Shown: positions 61,288 through 64,000 of the stretch, in pieces
Layout of the letters: every line of letters begins with the position of its first letter
Numbering within the stretch: the first letter of the stretch is position 1
Assembly (NCBI RefSeq): GCF_029227915.1
Contig: NC_079880.1
Coordinates: 16,636,001-16,700,000, forward strand
Length of the DNA stretch: 64,000 bases
Source of the DNA: Hydractinia symbiolongicarpus
Taxonomy: Eukaryota; Cnidaria; Hydrozoa; Anthoathecata; Hydractiniidae
Reading direction: 5' to 3'
Position numbers and translations under genes: made by a program
Notes under the pieces: model-generated
What the model was told of the DNA's origin: nothing
Seen by the model: only the letters and a program-made list of their open reading frames with translations
The model's database searches: none

Positions 61288-64000
61288 TCAACACTCCTCC
61301 TCACTCGTAAGGTTCTTCAATCCGATCATCGTTCGCAACTTATCAAATTGTACTTGTCCGATTCCTTTCGTCATTATATCTGCGATCATATCTCCACTTT
61401 GACAGTACTTCAATTGGATTTCGTTTGATTTAACTTGCTCTCTTACGTAATGATATTTCATATCGATGTGTTTGGCTCGTCCGTGAAATTGAGGATTCTT
61501 TGTCATTGCGATGGCTGATTGATTATTTTCATTGATGATTGTTGCGTTTGGCTGCTTTTCTCCCATGTCTGCTAAAAGTCGTCGTAGCCAAATCGATTCT
61601 TGTGAGGCTTTTGATAATGCAATATATTCGGCTTCTGCAGTTGACAAAGCTAGACATGTTTGTTTCTTGCTGTTCCAGCTGATTGCTACTCCGCTCATCA
61701 TGAATACGTATCCAGAAGTTGATTTACGATCATTCAAATCTCCAGCCCAATCTTCATTAGAAAATCCTTCTATTGTTGAATTCTTTTCGTACAAAAGACC
61801 ATAATCAATTGTTCCATTAAGATACCTCATGATCCTGTTAACGGCAATCCAGTGTTGTTGTGACGGTTTTGATGAAAATCTGGCAACATTGCTCACATCA
61901 TAAGCGATATCTGGTCGTGTTCTCGTAGAAAGGTAAAGTAACTGTCCAACTACTGATTGATACATCTCTGGATCAACGAGTTTATCTGTTTCATTTGATT
62001 TGATGAGTTTGCTTCCAATCTCTACAGGTGTTGCCACAGGTTTGGAATTCTCCATTGAAAACTTCTTGAGTAGATTTCTTGTGTAACTTGGTTGTCCAAT
62101 CCAAATTCTTCCTGCACTAAAATATTCTATCTTGACTCCTAGAAAATGGTTCATCTTCCCCATGTCTCTGATGTCGAATCTATCTCCAATCATCTTGATA
62201 AATTCATCAATGCGTTTTTGATTGTTTCCGGCCAGTATGATATCATCAACATATACAGCGATTATGAATGTTTCTTCATCTGTTTCAAGCGTGTATATAT
62301 AAGGATCGTTGTTTGATTGTTTGAAGCCCATACTCTTTAGATGTTTGTCAAGTGCTTTGTTCCAACATCTAGATGATTGCTTCAATCCATAGATACTTTT
62401 CTTGAGTTTACAAACCAAGTGTTCTTTTCCTAGAATTTCAAATCCCTCTGGTTGTTTCATATATATGGTTTCTTTAAGTTTACCGTTCAAAAATGCAGTT
62501 CCAACGTCGAGTTGATGTAGGTGAAGTTCTTTCTTGACTGCCAATCCAATCAACGTTCGTATTGATTCGAATCTCACAACCGGAGTTGTTTCGTCATAAT
62601 CTTCTCCATATCTTTGATTGTATCCTTGTGCAACCAATCTTGCTTTGTATCGTTCTACATTCCCATCAGCGTCTTGTTTCTTTTTGTATACCCATTTGCT
62701 GCCAACAACTTTTCTGTTTGGAGGTAATTCAGTCAACTCCCGTACTTCGTTTTTGTGTAGAGAACCCAATTCGGCTTCCATTGCTTGCATCCACTTGTCT
62801 GCATCATGTCCTTTGATTGCTTTAGAAAATGTATTTGGATCTTCTTCTTGAGTGATGTATACCCATTCTCCGTAACGATCAGGAGGCCGTCGTTCTCTTA
62901 CTTGTCGCTCTTGCTCCTCCTGTATTTGATTATCTGTGTTTTCTTCACGAGGTTGTAATTCGATCTCTACTTTTGGTTCGTCTATGTCACGGTCGTCTTT
63001 CAATTCACAACAGATTTCATTGAATGTCACATTTCGGCTGTAAAAGACTCTCTTCTTGTCGTTGTCATATAGACGATATCCCTTGATTCCATCACCGTAT
63101 CCAAGAAATACACTCTTCTTGGTTTTTGAATCAAGTTTCTTTCTTTCATCTTTTGGTACGTGAGCATACGCATCACATCCGAAAATTCGTAGATTTTAGA
63201 CATTTGGTTTCTTTTCAGTTAATACTTCAAAGGGTGTCTTCCCTTTGACTGCTGTCGTTGGACATCGGTTACGAAGGTACGTTGCTGTAGCCAAGGCTTC
63301 AGCCCAAATTCGTTTTGGTAACTTTGAATCTGCTAACATTGATCTTACAGATTCCACGAGTGTTCTGTTCATCCTCTCTGCAACTCCATTTTGTTGCGGT
63401 GTTTTCGGAATTGTCAACTCATGATGAACTCTTTGGATGTATATTCTCCACCATTGTCAGTTCTAAACGTTTTTATCTGAATTCCAGTCGATTTTTCCAC
63501 AGTTGCTTTCTATTCTTTGAATTTCTCAAACACTTCACTTTTGTGTTTCATGACATATACCCATACGTATCTTGATTTATCGTCAATGAATGTAACAAAA
63601 TATTCTGCACCACTAAGTGATTTTGTTTCTATCTTTCTACAAACGTCGCTATGGATTATACCAAGGAGATTTTTCGATCGATCTCCTCCTGTCTTCGGAA
63701 ACGGTATTTTGCTTTGTTTCCCATCAATGCACGGTTCACAAAATGTCGGTTTCTTTGTTGCATCATAATCAAACCCTTCAACAAGTTTGTCCCTTGCCAA
63801 TCGTTTAAGATTCTGCACACCGAGATGACCGTATCTTCTATGCCAAATTTCTTCCTTCGTTGTAGCGTTATTATCACATTTCATAACTGTGTGATTCTTC
63901 TTATTTCTCAATCCATTACAGTTGAGATGGTAAAGGTTGCCATGCTTTGTTGCTGTACCAATGATTCCGTGTTTGGCATCCACGATGTCACATTTGAAAT
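61288..64000 (-). pseudogene. Ty1/copia pol polyprotein, runs off window
   Basis: From the window edge downward: GAG-pre-integrase (HRRYGHLGVQNLKRL...CEPCIDGKQ); integrase D,D,E (HSDVCRKI, FRTDNGGEY, PQQNGVAERMNRT); RT (LHQLDVGTAFLNGKLKETIY, YVDDIILAG); RNase H (NEDWAGDLNDRKSTSGYVF, STAEAEYIALS, KHIDMKYHYVRE). The 580-residue RT-RNase H frame (63030-61288) is intact. Breaks occur near 63510, 63420 and 63197. Gag and protease lie beyond the window. The 3' LTR follows directly. Confidence 0.9.

Larger units (their letters stand above)
59594..61293 (-). repeat. 3' LTR of the copia element, split by a MITE
   Basis: On the minus strand it begins TGTTGAAAATAGG at 61293 and ends ...TTTTCAACA at 59594 (TG...CA termini). 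Subtracting the MITE leaves about 326 bp. A purine-rich tract (gaggaggag) precedes it and the pol stop TGA is formed by the first LTR bases. It has a TATA-like tatataaag near the low end. Confidence 0.8.

Noticed and set aside
61004-61428. Plus-strand frame of about 140 codons across the MITE end and LTR
   Set aside because: It spans an element junction and is rich in residues from AT-rich repeats; no domain.
1-64000. Interpretation as a free giant virus or virophage genome
   Set aside because: Host exon with splice donor, SINEs, LTR and non-LTR retrotransposons and nested insertions show integrated nuclear DNA.

Overview
The window looks like repeat-dense nuclear DNA of an invertebrate animal, probably a cnidarian (low confidence at that rank). 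It is neither a prokaryote nor a free virus. Evidence: a spliced first exon recognisable as phosphatidylserine synthase 1 (48495-48715, +), two copies of a tRNA-derived SINE, a Ty1/copia element, Ty3/gypsy remnants, APE-type and restriction-like-endonuclease-type non-LTR retrotransposons, a Penelope-like fragment, a pogo-like DNA transposon, an IS3EU-like DNA transposon, and several Polinton/Maverick (adintovirus-like) elements. Nearly every mobile-element gene carries frameshifts, stops or insertions.

Layout. 1-323: N-terminus of an IS3EU-like integrase. 636-8674 (minus): Polinton remnant A: SAP-like protein, DNA polymerase B, small membrane proteins U, W and V, zinc-ribbon-like protein T, packaging ATPase, Bro-like nuclease and a second Bro-like relic. 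About 9020-10870: degenerate gypsy pol. 11-13 kb: non-coding DNA with a hammerhead-ribozyme-like core and a Penelope RT scrap. 13170-18740: Polinton remnant B: protein S, protein X, major capsid protein, Cys-rich protein, protein Y, integrase, proteins Z and W, and a V/ATPase fusion. 18741-41078: a second gypsy element (gag-protease-RT) that received two later insertions. The first is a 2.8-kb IS3EU-like transposon (19990-22766, 6-bp target duplication). The second is a 17.7-kb Polinton C (23292-40959, TIRs of about 315 bp) that sits exactly in the catalytic YxDD-type box of the RT. Polinton C itself carries a 5'-truncated non-LTR retrotransposon inside its capsid gene (34338-36981). 42000-43446: 5' part of a further Polinton (D). 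45458-48142: non-LTR element with a restriction-like nuclease. 48495-48715: host exon. 49364-52620: pogo-like transposon with a PHD-like finger, followed by tandem repeats, low-complexity DNA and two SINEs. 59594-64000: copia element on the minus strand; its 3' LTR is split by a 1.37-kb MITE with perfect 37-bp TIRs.

How the genes fit together. The Polintons encode replication (protein-primed-type PolB fused to a leader and preceded by a SAP-like protein), integration (rve integrase), packaging (A32/FtsK-like ATPase) and a virion (double-jelly-roll capsid and penton-like minor capsid). They also share a conserved set of small membrane or coiled-coil proteins, named here U, V, W, X, Y, S and Z. 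Proteins U, W, V, X, Y and S recur in two differently ordered lineages (A/B and C), so they are likely functional virion or membrane components. Two patterns cut across the annotation. (1) A stem-loop lies within a few bases of the stop codon of most Polinton genes and is often shared by convergent pairs. (2) Short inverted fold-back duplications of local sequence have damaged unrelated elements.
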